Source: Streptomyces cyanogenus (GTDB lineage Bacteria > Actinomycetota > Actinomycetes > Streptomycetales > Streptomycetaceae). Taken from it: a DNA stretch of 64,000 bases. Both the position numbers and the translations under genes were made by a program. Below the pieces are notes generated by a model, which was given only the letters and a program-made list of their open reading frames with translations, had not been told where the DNA came from and made no database searches. The first letter of the stretch is position 1. Each line of letters begins with the position of its first letter. Of this stretch, positions 16,675 through 26,203 are shown in pieces. The stretch is from positions 1,054,001 to 1,118,000 of the forward strand of contig NZ_CP071839.1 in NCBI RefSeq assembly GCF_017526105.1, given 5' to 3'.

Positions 16675-17193
16675 TCACGGCTTGACGACGATCTTGAAGG
16701 ACATGATCAGCAGGCCGAGGACCAGGTTGACCGAGGCGGTCAGGAGGATGTCCCGCGGTGCGGCACCGGCTCGCCGCGATGCCGCCACCGACCACCCCAC
16801 CTGGCCGGCCACGGCCACGGAGGCGGCCAGCCAGAGCGCTCCCGTCACATCCAGTCCCAGCAGCGGACTGACGGCCACGGCCAGGGACGGCGGGACGGCG
16901 GCCTTGACGATCGGCCACTCGTCACGGCACACGTGCAGGACGGTGTGGCGGTCGAGGGCCTGCTGCGCCAGGCGGGCGCCGAACAGGTGGGCGTGCACGT
17001 GTGCCACCCAGAAGGCGACACCGCTGAGCATCAGCAGCAGGACCAGCTCCAGGCGCGGGAAGGAGCCCAGCGTGCCGGCGCCGATCACCACGGTGGCGGC
17101 GACCATGGAGCCGTAGACCCCGCCCGTGTAGTCGGCGTGGGCTCTTCGTTCGCGGCGGCGTTCCCGCGCGGCCGCGGCGTCGTGTCTGAGCAT
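16675..17193 (-). CDS. hypothetical four-helix membrane protein
   Basis: This 172-residue protein has a highly basic N-terminus (residues 1-20, RRRERRAH) and four hydrophobic segments, starting with YGSMVAATVVIGAGTLG and ending in ILLTASVNLVLGLLIMSFKIVVK. A His-rich stretch (HVHAHLFGARLAQQALDRH) sits between helices 2 and 3 at about 65-83 and could bind metal, though this is speculative. No family was recognised. It lies 42 bp downstream of the LAL regulator's stop on the same strand and could be read from the same transcript. Confidence 0.7.
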   Translation of the reverse strand: MLRHDAAAARERRRERRAHADYTGGVYGSMVAATVVIGAGTLGSFPRLELVLLLMLSGVAFWVAHVHAHLFGARLAQQALDRHTVLHVCRDEWPIVKAAVPPSLAVAVSPLLGLDVTGALWLAASVAVAGQVGWSVAASRRAGAAPRDILLTASVNLVLGLLIMSFKIVVKP

Positions 17194-17235
17194 GACGGCC
17201 TCTTCGCATGAGGTCCGGGCCGGAGGACGGACGGC

Positions 17236-19884
17236 TCACAGCAGGTCGAGTTCGCGTGCCCGGCGTACCGCGTCGTGCCTGCGGTTCACGGCCAATTTCC
17301 GGTAGACGCTCTTGATGTGGGTCTTCACCGTGTTCACCGACACGCACAGGTCTTCGGCGATCTCCTCGGTCGGCATCAGCTGGGCGAGCCTGGTGAGCAC
17401 ATCGCGTTCGCGTCCGCTCAGCGGCTCCACCAGCACGGGCGCGAGCTCGGCAGCGGGGTCGGGCGTCGCGGCGCCGGGAAGGAGCCAGCCCGCCGCCAGC
17501 TGCTGCAGCGGCGGTGCCTTCAGCAACGGCTCGACCCACGGTCCGGCTTCGCGGAAGGGCTGGCGCAGCCTGTCGCGCCGGGCGCCCCGCAGCGCTTCGG
17601 CGACCAGCCGGCGGGCGGTGGCTCCGTCGCCCTTCCTGTGCGCGGCCTGGGCCCGCAGCAAGGTGGCACGCACGCGCACCGCGGGTCCGACGTGCTCCGC
17701 CGCGCCGATGGTGTCGAGCATCCGGAGGGCTTCGAGCGGGTTGCCCGCCGCCAGGTGCGCCCGCGCCGCGCCGACGGCACACGCGGGCTGGTCGTCGGCC
17801 ATGTCCCGCAGGACCTCCGCGGCCTTGTCCGGGCGGCCTTCGGCGAGGTGGGCGGCAGAGGTGACCAGCGCGGCCTGGCTCCGTGCCCAGCGGGAGCCCA
17901 CGTCGGTCGGCAACGCCTCCTCCGCGACCGCGGCGGCGGCACGGGCCCTGCCGCGGGCCAGCAGCAGCCGGGCCACGGCGATGGACCTGCCGGCGGCTGT
18001 CACCGGGTCCTGCGGTGCCGCGCGGGGCGTCTGGTCGATCAGTTCCTGGGCACGGCGCAGTTCACCCCGCTCGACGGCGACCGCGGCGAGGACCAGGCGT
18101 CCGAGGCCGGATCCGGAGGGTTCCCGCAGTCCGAACCGGTCCAGCTCGGTCAGCGCGGCGAAGGCGTTGCGCTCCGCCCTGCCCGGCCGGCCCTCGAGGT
18201 AGTCGATCAACGCGAGGTGTCCCAGGGACTCCTGGCGCGGGACGGCCGTGGGGGCACCCCCGCTGTTCCCGGCCACCTCCGCGAGCGCGGCTCGCGCCTC
18301 GTCGAAGCGCCCGGCCCACACCCACGTCGAGCCGACGTGCGTCAGCAGCAGGGCGGGGACTTCCGGGTGGTGATCGAGCAGCCGTTCCGGGACCTCCGGC
18401 AGCACTTCGCGGGCTGCGCGGACGGCCTTCTCCGCTCGTGTGGGTGATCCGCTCAGGCGCGCGGCGAGTGCCTCCAGCAGGGCGTGGCTCAGTCGGGCCG
18501 CCGCTTGGCCGTGGTCGTCGGCCGCGAGCTGTTCCTCGGCGTGCCGCAGGTGCGCCAGACCGCGGTCGAGGTCGTGCCGGGCCAGGTCACGGGCCGCCCG
18601 GACGAGTTCGGTGGCGGCACTCGTCGTCGCGGGCTCCATGCCGGCGAACAGTTCGGTCAGGTCGTGGGAGCGCAGACCGGTGAACAGTTGTCCGATCGCC
18701 AGGTCGTCCACCAGCGCCCGCGCGGTGTTCTCCCAGTCCTGCGCCGCGGCGCCGTGGGCCAGCATCTCCGGAAGCGCCCCGAACCGCCGCAACCAGCGCG
18801 CGGCCCGCCGGTGCAGTTCCTGTTCCAGACCGGGACAGCGCTCGCGCAGGTGCACGCGGAGTATTTCCCGGAACAACGGATGCAGGCGATACCAGGCGTG
18901 CCCGAGGTCCTCGACGAAGGCGTTCTCACGGTGCAGTCCGACGAGGAGGAGGGCGGCGTCGGACCGTCCGGTCAGTTCGTTCGCCAGATCGGCGCAGAAG
19001 CGCTCCAGGACGCTGACGCGCAGCAGGAGGTCCTGGGACTCCGGCGTCTGCCGGCTGAGCACCTCGGCCAGCAGGAAGTCCGCGATGGCGCTGTGGCCGG
19101 CCTCGAACTCCTTCAGGTAGAGCTCCGGATCCGGGCTCTGCTGCGCGGCCAGGGCGCACAGCCGCAGGCCCGCCGCCCAGCCCCGGGTGCGCTCCACCAG
19201 TGCACGCGCGGCCTCCGCCGTCAGGTGCAGGCCGTGCAGCCCGAGCAGCTCTCTGGCCTCGTCCGGGGAGAAGGCCAGTTCGGCGCCCCTGATCTCGGTC
19301 ATCTCGCCGGCCGCTCGGTACCGGTGCAACGGCAGCAGGGGCTCGGTGCGGGCGACCAGGACCAGACGCAGTCCCGGCCGGGCGTGGTGCAGGACGAACG
19401 CGAGCTGCTCCGAGAGGTCGGCGCCCGCGCGGTCGTAGTCGTCGAGCACCAGGGTCACGCTCCTCCCGCCGCTGCCGAGGTGGGCGGCGAGCCGGGTCAG
19501 CAAAGCGGTGTCCACCCGGCTGCCGTCGGCGGGGAATCCGATGTCGGCGGGCAGCTGCACCCCGCCGGCGCGCAGGGCCTGGAGCAGATGGGCCCAGAAC
19601 ATGCCCGGCCCCTGGATCGCCGCGTCGAGGGTGAGCCAGGCGACCGGCGGGGCGAGGCCGGCGACCCAGTCGGCGACCAGCAGGGTCTTGCCCGCACCGG
19701 CCGGCCCGCTGACCATCACCAGCGGCGTCGTCCGCGACCGGTCGAGGTGTTCGGCCAGCCGTGCGCGGCGCAGGAAGGTCCCTGGTCGCGTCGGCAGGGC
19801 GAACCGGGTCCGCAGGAACGGGTCGCCCAGCGGATCGAGATCCGGGACGGCTCGGTCCTGTCCGGTCTTGTCGCTCGGTGCCAC
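17236..19884 (-). CDS. MalT-like LAL family LuxR transcriptional regulator
   Basis: This 882-residue protein has a GTG start preceded by GGTGAGG. The N-terminal AAA/STAND ATPase has Walker A VSGPAGAGKTLLVADW (about 58-73) and Walker B-like SVTLVLDDYD. A long alpha-helical TPR-like region fills the middle. The C-terminal 65 residues are a LuxR-type helix-turn-helix: LSGRERDVLTRLAQ and EEIAEDLCVSVNTVKTHI. LAL proteins sense a small ligand and ATP and activate transcription. It is divergent from the L,D-transpeptidase gene across 285 bp and faces the envelope cluster. The regulon is unknown; local envelope genes are candidates. Confidence 0.87.
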   Translation of the reverse strand: MAPSDKTGQDRAVPDLDPLGDPFLRTRFALPTRPGTFLRRARLAEHLDRSRTTPLVMVSGPAGAGKTLLVADWVAGLAPPVAWLTLDAAIQGPGMFWAHLLQALRAGGVQLPADIGFPADGSRVDTALLTRLAAHLGSGGRSVTLVLDDYDRAGADLSEQLAFVLHHARPGLRLVLVARTEPLLPLHRYRAAGEMTEIRGAELAFSPDEARELLGLHGLHLTAEAARALVERTRGWAAGLRLCALAAQQSPDPELYLKEFEAGHSAIADFLLAEVLSRQTPESQDLLLRVSVLERFCADLANELTGRSDAALLLVGLHRENAFVEDLGHAWYRLHPLFREILRVHLRERCPGLEQELHRRAARWLRRFGALPEMLAHGAAAQDWENTARALVDDLAIGQLFTGLRSHDLTELFAGMEPATTSAATELVRAARDLARHDLDRGLAHLRHAEEQLAADDHGQAAARLSHALLEALAARLSGSPTRAEKAVRAAREVLPEVPERLLDHHPEVPALLLTHVGSTWVWAGRFDEARAALAEVAGNSGGAPTAVPRQESLGHLALIDYLEGRPGRAERNAFAALTELDRFGLREPSGSGLGRLVLAAVAVERGELRRAQELIDQTPRAAPQDPVTAAGRSIAVARLLLARGRARAAAAVAEEALPTDVGSRWARSQAALVTSAAHLAEGRPDKAAEVLRDMADDQPACAVGAARAHLAAGNPLEALRMLDTIGAAEHVGPAVRVRATLLRAQAAHRKGDGATARRLVAEALRGARRDRLRQPFREAGPWVEPLLKAPPLQQLAAGWLLPGAATPDPAAELAPVLVEPLSGRERDVLTRLAQLMPTEEIAEDLCVSVNTVKTHIKSVYRKLAVNRRHDAVRRARELDLL

Positions 19885-20169
19885 ACCGCCTCACCACCCG
19901 CAGTGATCCCCCACCATCACCATGACAGGTTCGCGGCGGGTACGCGCGCGGCACGGGACCCGCAGGGCCGTGACCAGGTCCGATCTGCCCGGCCGGGGCC
20001 GGTCGCCTCGCGGGTGCCTGGCTCCGTGCCCGGCCCCCCGGCCACGCACTCGACAATGCGTGGCCTTCACCACAATTTGCCCATTTCTGGACAGAGGCGT
20101 GCCTATAAGTGGTTTCGTTGCTGGTTGCACCCCTCCGGCGATCAGCGCACGGACCCGACGACCAATGGC

Positions 20170-21423
20170 ATGGAGAAGCGGTTGACCACGCTGTGTAAAC
20201 GACGCACCGGGCTGGTGGCTACGGCCGGCGTACTCGGCGGCGTACTCGCGGTTACGGCCATGGGCGGCACAAGCCACGCTGCCGCCGGCGGGAACGATGC
20301 CGGCAACCCCACGGCATCGCAGGCGCCTGCAGACCAGGCGGGCGCCCAGGAAGCCTCCGACGCGCGAATAGCGTTCACGCCCGGGCAAGGTGCCCGCAAC
20401 GCCGGGGTCGACGACCCGGTCGGTGTCACCGTCAGCGACGGCAAGCTCACCAAGGTGACCATGACCGACGTCGCGACCGGTGCCGAGATCGCGGGCACCC
20501 TGTCCGCTGACGGCACCTCGTGGAAGCCGAACAGCCGGCTGGAGCGGGCCACCCGGTACCAGGTCGCCGCAGAGGCCGTGGACGCCGAGAACCGCTCCGT
20601 CACCGAGAACGCCACGATCACCACGGTCTCCCCGGGCAACGACTTCATCGGGCACCTCTCCCCCGAGGACGGCTCCACCGTCGGTGTGGGCATGCCGGTG
20701 ACGGTCACCTTCGGCAAGGCGATCGGCGACAAGGCCGGCGTGGAGTCGGAGATCCAGGTCAGCTCCAGCAGCGGTCAGCGGGTCGTCGGCCACTGGTTCG
20801 GCGACCGCCGTCTGGACTTCCGCCCCGAGCACTACTGGAAGCCCGGCTCCACCGTCACCGTCACGCTCGACCGCTACGGCGTCCGCAAGACGGTGACGTT
20901 CAAGATCGGCCGGAGCCAGATCAGCACCGTCGACGCGAAGACGAAGCGGATGACCGTCGTCCGGGACGGCAAGAAGATCAAGACCATCCCGATCTCGTCG
21001 GGCAGCGCCGAGCACCCGACGTACAACGGGCAGATGGTGATCTCCGAGAAGTTCCGGCAGATCCACATGAACGGTGCGACCGTCGGCCTCACGGAGAAGG
21101 ACGGCAAGCCCTCGTACGACATCAAGGCCGTACCGCACGCCATGCGCCTGACCGACTCGGGCACGTTCATCCACGGCAACTACTGGGGTGGCGACAAGGT
21201 CTTCGGCAAGGTCAACACGAGCCACGGCTGCGTGGGCCTGAAGGACGTCCGGGGCGGCGGCGACGGCAGGCAGCCCGCCGCGTGGTTCTTCGACCACTCG
21301 CTGATCGGCGACGTCGTGATCGTCAAGAACTCCCAGGACAAGACCACGCTGGCCCCGGACAACGGCCTCGGCGACTGGAACATGCCGTGGAACGAGTGGG
21401 TCGCGGGCAGCTCAACTCCCTGA
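20170..21423 (+). CDS. L,D-transpeptidase with Ig-like domains (secreted)
   Basis: This 417-residue protein has a Sec signal (basic KRLTTLCKRR, hydrophobic VATAGVLGGVLAVTAMGG, likely cleavage after SHA near 37). Two Ig-like beta domains (about 65-165 and 170-250) precede a YkuD catalytic domain. The active site is complete: HGNYWGG, then NTSHGCVGLKD with Cys354. It makes 3-3 cross-links in peptidoglycan or attaches proteins to it. No lipobox was seen, so it is exported rather than lipidated. A TATAAG at about 20109 lies in the 285-bp leader. It is preceded by the divergent LAL regulator. Confidence 0.9.
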   Translation: MEKRLTTLCKRRTGLVATAGVLGGVLAVTAMGGTSHAAAGGNDAGNPTASQAPADQAGAQEASDARIAFTPGQGARNAGVDDPVGVTVSDGKLTKVTMTDVATGAEIAGTLSADGTSWKPNSRLERATRYQVAAEAVDAENRSVTENATITTVSPGNDFIGHLSPEDGSTVGVGMPVTVTFGKAIGDKAGVESEIQVSSSSGQRVVGHWFGDRRLDFRPEHYWKPGSTVTVTLDRYGVRKTVTFKIGRSQISTVDAKTKRMTVVRDGKKIKTIPISSGSAEHPTYNGQMVISEKFRQIHMNGATVGLTEKDGKPSYDIKAVPHAMRLTDSGTFIHGNYWGGDKVFGKVNTSHGCVGLKDVRGGGDGRQPAAWFFDHSLIGDVVIVKNSQDKTTLAPDNGLGDWNMPWNEWVAGSSTP

Positions 21424-21958
21424 CACCACGCCGTGAGCCGGACGGGGAGCAGGCCAGGCACCACCAGGTAAGGCCCAACATCCGGCAGGGCGCGGACCTC
21501 ACCAAGGTCATGGTCGGCGAAGACCATTGGCACCGCGTGGATCCGCCATGCGGGAGTCCCAGTTCGCCGAGACGGCACTCGCCGCCGCGACCGACGGGTC
21601 CCGGCGCGGCGGCGAGCCGGTGGCCGCTCATGCTCATGGCACGGCGGACATCATGATGTCGGTGGCCGCACGCGGCGGCAGTTGCCTGGGTGCCTTCTGC
21701 GGCCATGGCGGCAGCAACAACTCGGTCAACGCCCCGAGGTCGCACCCTCACGACGGCCACCTCGGCCGGGCTCATACCGAGCCGCGACCCAGCGCGGCTC
21801 CGGGCAGCAGTGCCCAGCGCTCCCGTTCCTCGCTCCCGCTCATGTTCCCCTCCCCTTCGGCTGGCCGCCCCTGCCCGTAGCCGCCTCCCTCCGGTTCAAC
21901 GGTTCCGGCAGGTCGCCGTCCCTGCGCCGGGGTGACGGTCGGCAGGTACGCATGCCGG
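21424..21958. other. 535-bp intergenic stretch without a convincing gene
   Basis: Between the L,D-transpeptidase stop and the end of the PucR-type gene I found only short, compositionally poor reading frames on both strands. No tRNA-like cloverleaf or clear terminator was seen. Confidence 0.5.
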
Positions 21959-23143
21959 TCACCGATTGACGTCACTGGATGACGCGTCCGCCCGGCGGAC
22001 CGCCAGGAGCGCCGCGCCGATGTCCGCCACCGCTCGTGGATCGGACAGGGAGCGGCCTGCCAGCTGCTCGATGCGGCGCAACCGGTAGCGGACGGTGTTG
22101 GGGTGGACGAAGAGACTGCGTGCCGTGTCCGCGGCGGAGCCGGCGGCGGCGTACCAGTGCTCCAGGGTCTCCAGGAGACGGGCACGCTCCGCGGCCGGGA
22201 GATCGAGCAGGGGCTTGAGGACCGCCTCCACGAGGTGCGCCGCCTCGGCCGGAGCGGCGGCGACGACCATGGCCAGCGGGTTGTCGTCGAACCGCGCGAC
22301 GCCGGGGCCGGTGCCCGGGAGGCCGGCCAGGGCCAGACGGGCGAAGCGCAGAGCCTGGGGGGTGTCCCGCAGCGAGTGAAAGCGCGGGCTCACACCTACG
22401 CGGGCGCCCGCGCGGCGCAGGATGCGCAGACAGGTGTTCTCCACGGTCGCCGTGGGCAGGGCGGCCAAACCGATCTGCTGGTCGGGCAGCAGCCGCCAGG
22501 TGAAGTGGACCTGGGCCTGATGCAGTGCCGCCTCCGTCCCCGCCAGCGGCTCCTCGCCGGGAGCGTCGGCCGCCGCCACGGCGACCACGTAGGGCCCTCG
22601 GTCGGGCAGACCCAGCTCGCGGGCGGCCTCCCACAGCGTGCGGTCGGCGATGACGCCGGTGAACAGCGCCTCCACCAGGGCCGAGCGGCGCGCCTGACGC
22701 CGCGAGGTCAGCTCGGCGGTCGTCTCCCGGTAGGCCGCCGCGACCGCCTCCGCGTAGCAACCGAACAGGGCCCAGATCTCCGCGGAGTGCGACACCAGTT
22801 GGGCGTCGGTGACCTCGGAATGGGTGCGTGCCTCGGCGAGGACCTCCGTCCACAGGAGCTCGAAGCCGATCCGGTACGCGTGCAGGGTGTCCGCCAGCGG
22901 CACGCCCTGCTCGGCGCGCAGGCGGCCGGTCTCCCGGGCCGGGCCGGCGTCCTGGGCGCCGGAGCGGCCGAGCTGGTTCAGGATCAGGTCCGCGTTGGCG
23001 GTGCACGAGTGGCGCAGCGAGTCGAAGGAGATCAGCGACTCGTCCTTGTAGGCATCGACGTCCGAGCGGATCCGTTGCGCCATCCGTTCGCCCAGATCCG
23101 GCAACCTCACACGAAGCGCCGAAACCACACCCGAGAGGTTCAT
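21959..23143 (-). CDS. PucR/CdaR-type transcriptional regulator
   Basis: ATG 23143 (GCGGGA six bases upstream) gives 394 residues; ATG 23176 adds 11. The N-terminal part (about 1-150) is a helical sensor with LHAYRIGFELLWTEVLAEA. The middle is GGDEF-like, as in CdaR/PucR (residues about 170-290). The C-terminus is the HTH_30 domain: LLETLEHWYAAAGSAADTAR and LFVHPNTVRYRLRRIEQLAG. It is divergently oriented to an acyl-CoA ligase 150 bp away, so it probably controls that gene and its own synthesis. Ligand unknown. Confidence 0.85.
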   Translation of the reverse strand: MNLSGVVSALRVRLPDLGERMAQRIRSDVDAYKDESLISFDSLRHSCTANADLILNQLGRSGAQDAGPARETGRLRAEQGVPLADTLHAYRIGFELLWTEVLAEARTHSEVTDAQLVSHSAEIWALFGCYAEAVAAAYRETTAELTSRRQARRSALVEALFTGVIADRTLWEAARELGLPDRGPYVVAVAAADAPGEEPLAGTEAALHQAQVHFTWRLLPDQQIGLAALPTATVENTCLRILRRAGARVGVSPRFHSLRDTPQALRFARLALAGLPGTGPGVARFDDNPLAMVVAAAPAEAAHLVEAVLKPLLDLPAAERARLLETLEHWYAAAGSAADTARSLFVHPNTVRYRLRRIEQLAGRSLSDPRAVADIGAALLAVRRADASSSDVNR

Positions 23144-23292
23144 TCCCGCAGCGTAACGCTCCTGTTTTGTACTCATGAACAATCCGGGGAGGCAGACACT
23201 GTCATGCCTCATATAGGCCGTCGCCACCGTGGTCTGCACGATGTCGTCAGCGTGAACAGCGGATTTCGACGGCGACGTTCGTGGAGGCGGTC

Positions 23293-24780
23293 ATGGCCAA
23301 TCTGGCGGAGTTCCTGGTGGAGACGGCACGGCGGCAGCCGGAACGCCCCGCGCTGCGACTGGGGAGCCAGGTCACCAGCTACGCGGACCTCGACGAGCGC
23401 AGCGCCCGCGCCGCCACGCTGCTGCGGGCCGAGGGCGTGCGGCCGGGAGACCGGGTCGCCCTGATGCTCCCCAACGTTCCCGAGTTCGTCGTCCTGTACT
23501 ACGGCGTGCTGCGCGCCGGAGCGGTCGTCGTACCGATGAACCCACTGCTGAAGACCCGGGAGACCGAGTACCACCTGCGCGACTCGGGTGCGGAGATGCT
23601 CTTCGAGTGGCACCAGGCGCCGGGCGAAGGGGCACAGGGCGCGGCCGCCGCCGGGGTGCGGCACATGGCCGTCGAGCCCGCCGCCTTCGCGGAGCTGCTG
23701 GCCGGTCACGAGCCGCTGCCGGAGGTGAGCGAGCCGGACAGCGAGGACGTGGCCGTGCTGCTGTACACCTCCGGCACCACCGGCCGGCCCAAGGGTGCCA
23801 CGCTCACCCACAGCGGGCTGCGGCACAACACCGAGGTCAACGCGGTCCATGTGCAGCAGGTGACGGCAGAGGACGTGGTCGTGGGCTGTCTGCCGCTGTT
23901 CCACATCTTCGGCCAGATCTGCACGATGAGCGTGACCGTCCGCGCCGGTGCCTCGCTCACCCTGATCCCCCGCTTCGACCCGCAGACCGTGCTGGACGCC
24001 ATCGCCCGCGACCGGGCGACGATCTTCGAGGGCGTACCGACCATGTACGCGGCGCTGCTCCAGCACCCGTCGGAGGCCGACGTGTCCACGCTGCGGATGT
24101 GCGTCTCCGGCGGGGCCTCGCTGCCGGTGGAGGTCCTGCACGGCTTCGAGCGTCGCTTCGGCTGCATCGTGCTGGAGGGCTTCGGCATGTCCGAGACCAG
24201 TCCGGTGGTCACCTTCAACCACCCCGACCGGCCGCGCAAGGCCGGGTCCATCGGCACGCCGATCAAGGACGTGGAGGTGCGGCTCCTCGACGACAAGGGC
24301 CAGGACGTGGCTCCCGGCGAGATCGGTGAACTGGCCGTGCGCGGGCCCAACGTGATGAAGGGGTACTGGAACCGCCCGGAGGAGACGGCGGCCACCATCC
24401 CGGACGGCTGGCTGCGCAGCGGCGACCTCGCGCGCCGGGACGAGGACGGCTACCTGTACATCGTCGACCGCAAGAAGGACATGATCATCCGCGGCGGCTA
24501 CAACGTCTACCCGCGCGAGATCGAGGAGGTGCTCCACGAGCACCCGGCCGTTGCACTGGCCGCGGTGGTGGGCGTGGCCGACGCGCACCTCGGCGAGGAG
24601 ATCGCGGCCGCGGTGGTGCTCCGCCCGAAGGCGCAGGCCACACCGGAGGAGCTCCGGCAGTTCGTCAAGGAGCGGGTGGCGGCGTACAAGTACCCGCGCG
24701 AAGTATGGCTCGTGGACACGCTGCCGACCGGTCCGAGCGGCAAGATACTCAAGCGGGAGATCAGCGCGCCGACGGGGTGA
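23293..24780 (+). CDS. medium/long-chain acyl-CoA synthetase (AMP-binding)
   Basis: ATG 23293 with GGAGG upstream gives 495 residues; an in-frame GTG at 23281 lies within the RBS region. It is an ANL superfamily adenylation enzyme. The P-loop motif LLYTSGTTGRPKGATLTHSG is at about 157-176, EGFGMSETSPVV and YIVDRKKDMIIRGGYNVYP form the core, and the catalytic lysine is in GPSGKILKRE near the C-terminus. It activates a carboxylic acid to acyl-AMP and then acyl-CoA; chain length cannot be set from sequence. Gene order (divergent PucR-type regulator) suggests substrate-induced catabolism. Confidence 0.9.
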   Translation: MANLAEFLVETARRQPERPALRLGSQVTSYADLDERSARAATLLRAEGVRPGDRVALMLPNVPEFVVLYYGVLRAGAVVVPMNPLLKTRETEYHLRDSGAEMLFEWHQAPGEGAQGAAAAGVRHMAVEPAAFAELLAGHEPLPEVSEPDSEDVAVLLYTSGTTGRPKGATLTHSGLRHNTEVNAVHVQQVTAEDVVVGCLPLFHIFGQICTMSVTVRAGASLTLIPRFDPQTVLDAIARDRATIFEGVPTMYAALLQHPSEADVSTLRMCVSGGASLPVEVLHGFERRFGCIVLEGFGMSETSPVVTFNHPDRPRKAGSIGTPIKDVEVRLLDDKGQDVAPGEIGELAVRGPNVMKGYWNRPEETAATIPDGWLRSGDLARRDEDGYLYIVDRKKDMIIRGGYNVYPREIEEVLHEHPAVALAAVVGVADAHLGEEIAAAVVLRPKAQATPEELRQFVKERVAAYKYPREVWLVDTLPTGPSGKILKREISAPTG

Positions 24781-24830
24781 GGCCGGTCGTCTCCGCCTCT
24801 GTGCCTGGGCCCTCCGGTAATGCGACCCGT

Positions 24831-24864
24831 TCGGTCCCCGCTCTCCGTGGAGTGCGGGGACCGA
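24831..24864. terminator. hairpin terminator after the acyl-CoA ligase
   Basis: TCGGTCCCCGC (24831-24841) pairs perfectly with GCGGGGACCGA (24854-24864). The 12-base loop can itself pair CTCC with GGAG. It lies 50 bp after the ligase stop. No U-tract follows. Confidence 0.75.
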
Positions 24865-24959
24865 GCGCTGCACACGCGCTCGGGAACAGCGGGTTCCTCG
24901 TCACCGGCGGCGCCACCTGCCCCTCCCCCACGCAGGAGGGCGCCATGAGAGACGCCGGC

Positions 24960-24994
24960 GTATAAACAGGCGCGTCTGACGCATATGAGCGTCT
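24960..24994. promoter_or_regulatory. cis-element copy 1, upstream of the MBL-fold hydrolase
   Basis: The 35-bp segment contains, in order, GTATAAA, GCGCGTCT (24970-24977), GCATA (24981-24985) and CGTCT (24990-24994). The same elements occur in the same order with nearly the same spacing at 27724-27757, between the AraC regulator and the esterase. It ends 73 bp before the hydrolase start. The two GCGTCT half-sites in direct repeat, 17 bp apart, suit an AraC-type dimer. That the nearby AraC protein binds it is inference. Confidence 0.6.
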
Positions 24995-25066
24995 TCCTGC
25001 TGCGCCTAACGTGAGCGTCAGGCGAGGCGCCGCCCGCCGTTCCGTCACCTTTTCAGGGAAGTACTC

Positions 25067-26005
25067 ATGGCGCAGACCATCACGTTGGGCGATGTGACCA
25101 TCACTCGGATCGTCGAGTGGGAGGGCGACATCGCTCCCGCGCTCGACGTGGTACCCGGAAGCACGCCGGAGCTGTGGGAAGAGAACCGGTCATGGCTGGC
25201 ACCCGACTTCTGGGACCCCGAGACCGGTCTGTACCGCGCCCACATGCAGACCTGGGTGGTGCGCAGCGAGGGCAAGACCATCCTCGTCGACACCGGCGCC
25301 GGCAACGACAAGGAGCGCCCCTACCTCCCCGTCCTCAGCAGGCTCGACACCGGCTTCCTCGACGACCTCGCCCAGGCAGGGGTACGTCCGGAGGACGTGG
25401 ACTACGTCATCAACACGCACGTGCACGCCGACCACGTCGGCTGGAACACCGTACTGGCCGACCGGGAATGGGTACCGACCTTCCCCAACGCCAAGTACCT
25501 GATCAACAAGACGGACTTCGAGTTCTGGAACCCGGTCAACGGCACCGACCGCAAGGCCGTGGCCTTCGGACTGCCCGCCCATCTGGGCAACCAGAACATG
25601 TTCGAGGACAGCGTCGCGCCGGTCCACCAGGCCGGCCAGGCGGTGCTGTGGGAGGACGCCTACGTCATCGACGCGAACCTGCGCCTGGACGTGGCGCCCG
25701 GCCACACGCCCGGCTCGGCGGTCGTCACCCTGCGGTCGGGCACCGACTCGGCGGTCTTCGTCGGCGACATGATGCACAGCCCGGTGCAGATCCTCGATCC
25801 GGACCTGCACACCTGCTTCGACGAGGAGCCGAAGGAGGCCGGCGCCACCCGACGCCGTGTCCTGGAGTGGGCAGCCGACCACAACTCCCTCGTCCTGCCC
25901 GCGCATTTCCCCGGTGCGGGAGCCGCCGAGGTGCGGCGTACGGGCAGCCGTTTCGAGATCAAGGAGTGGGCCGCCTTCGGCCCGGAGGAGAACGCGGCCG
26001 GCTGA
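25067..26005 (+). CDS. MBL-fold metallo-hydrolase
   Basis: This 312-residue protein contains the metallo-beta-lactamase zinc motif HVHADHVGW (His118, His120, Asp122, His123), GHTPGS near 214, and a further Asp/His cluster (VFVGDMMHSPVQI). The N-terminus is EWEGDIAPALDVVPGS, as in MBL hydrolases related to lactonases and arylesterase-like enzymes. The substrate is open: AHL-type lactones, other lactones and thioesters are all known for the fold. No signal peptide. It is preceded by cis-element copy 1 and followed by a terminator before ridA. Confidence 0.88.
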   Translation: MAQTITLGDVTITRIVEWEGDIAPALDVVPGSTPELWEENRSWLAPDFWDPETGLYRAHMQTWVVRSEGKTILVDTGAGNDKERPYLPVLSRLDTGFLDDLAQAGVRPEDVDYVINTHVHADHVGWNTVLADREWVPTFPNAKYLINKTDFEFWNPVNGTDRKAVAFGLPAHLGNQNMFEDSVAPVHQAGQAVLWEDAYVIDANLRLDVAPGHTPGSAVVTLRSGTDSAVFVGDMMHSPVQILDPDLHTCFDEEPKEAGATRRRVLEWAADHNSLVLPAHFPGAGAAEVRRTGSRFEIKEWAAFGPEENAAG

Positions 26006-26057
26006 GCCGCTGCCGCCCCGTCGTGGCAGGACAGGCCCGGGACGAGCCACTCAGGCA

Positions 26058-26091
26058 GTGCGCGCCGGTGCCGTCGGGCGTCGGCGCGCAC
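26058..26091. terminator. hairpin terminator after the MBL hydrolase
   Basis: GTGCGCGCC (26058-26066) pairs with GGCGCGCAC (26083-26091) across a 16-base loop, with further G-C pairing possible at the loop base. It lies about 50 bp after the hydrolase stop, so ridA probably has its own promoter or depends on read-through. Confidence 0.65.
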
Positions 26092-26203
26092 CTCGTCCCG
26101 GGCGGGTGCCCCCATCGGTCCCACAGTCCACCGCTCCCCCGCGTGCACGCCGCCATGGCGCCCACGCGTGTCAGATCCGCAGGAACACAGGAGTCCGTAC
26201 GCC

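Noticed and set aside
18484..20169. Long N-terminal extension of the L,D-transpeptidase frame
   Set aside because: It is antisense to the LAL gene; the true start is ATG 20170 with a signal peptide.
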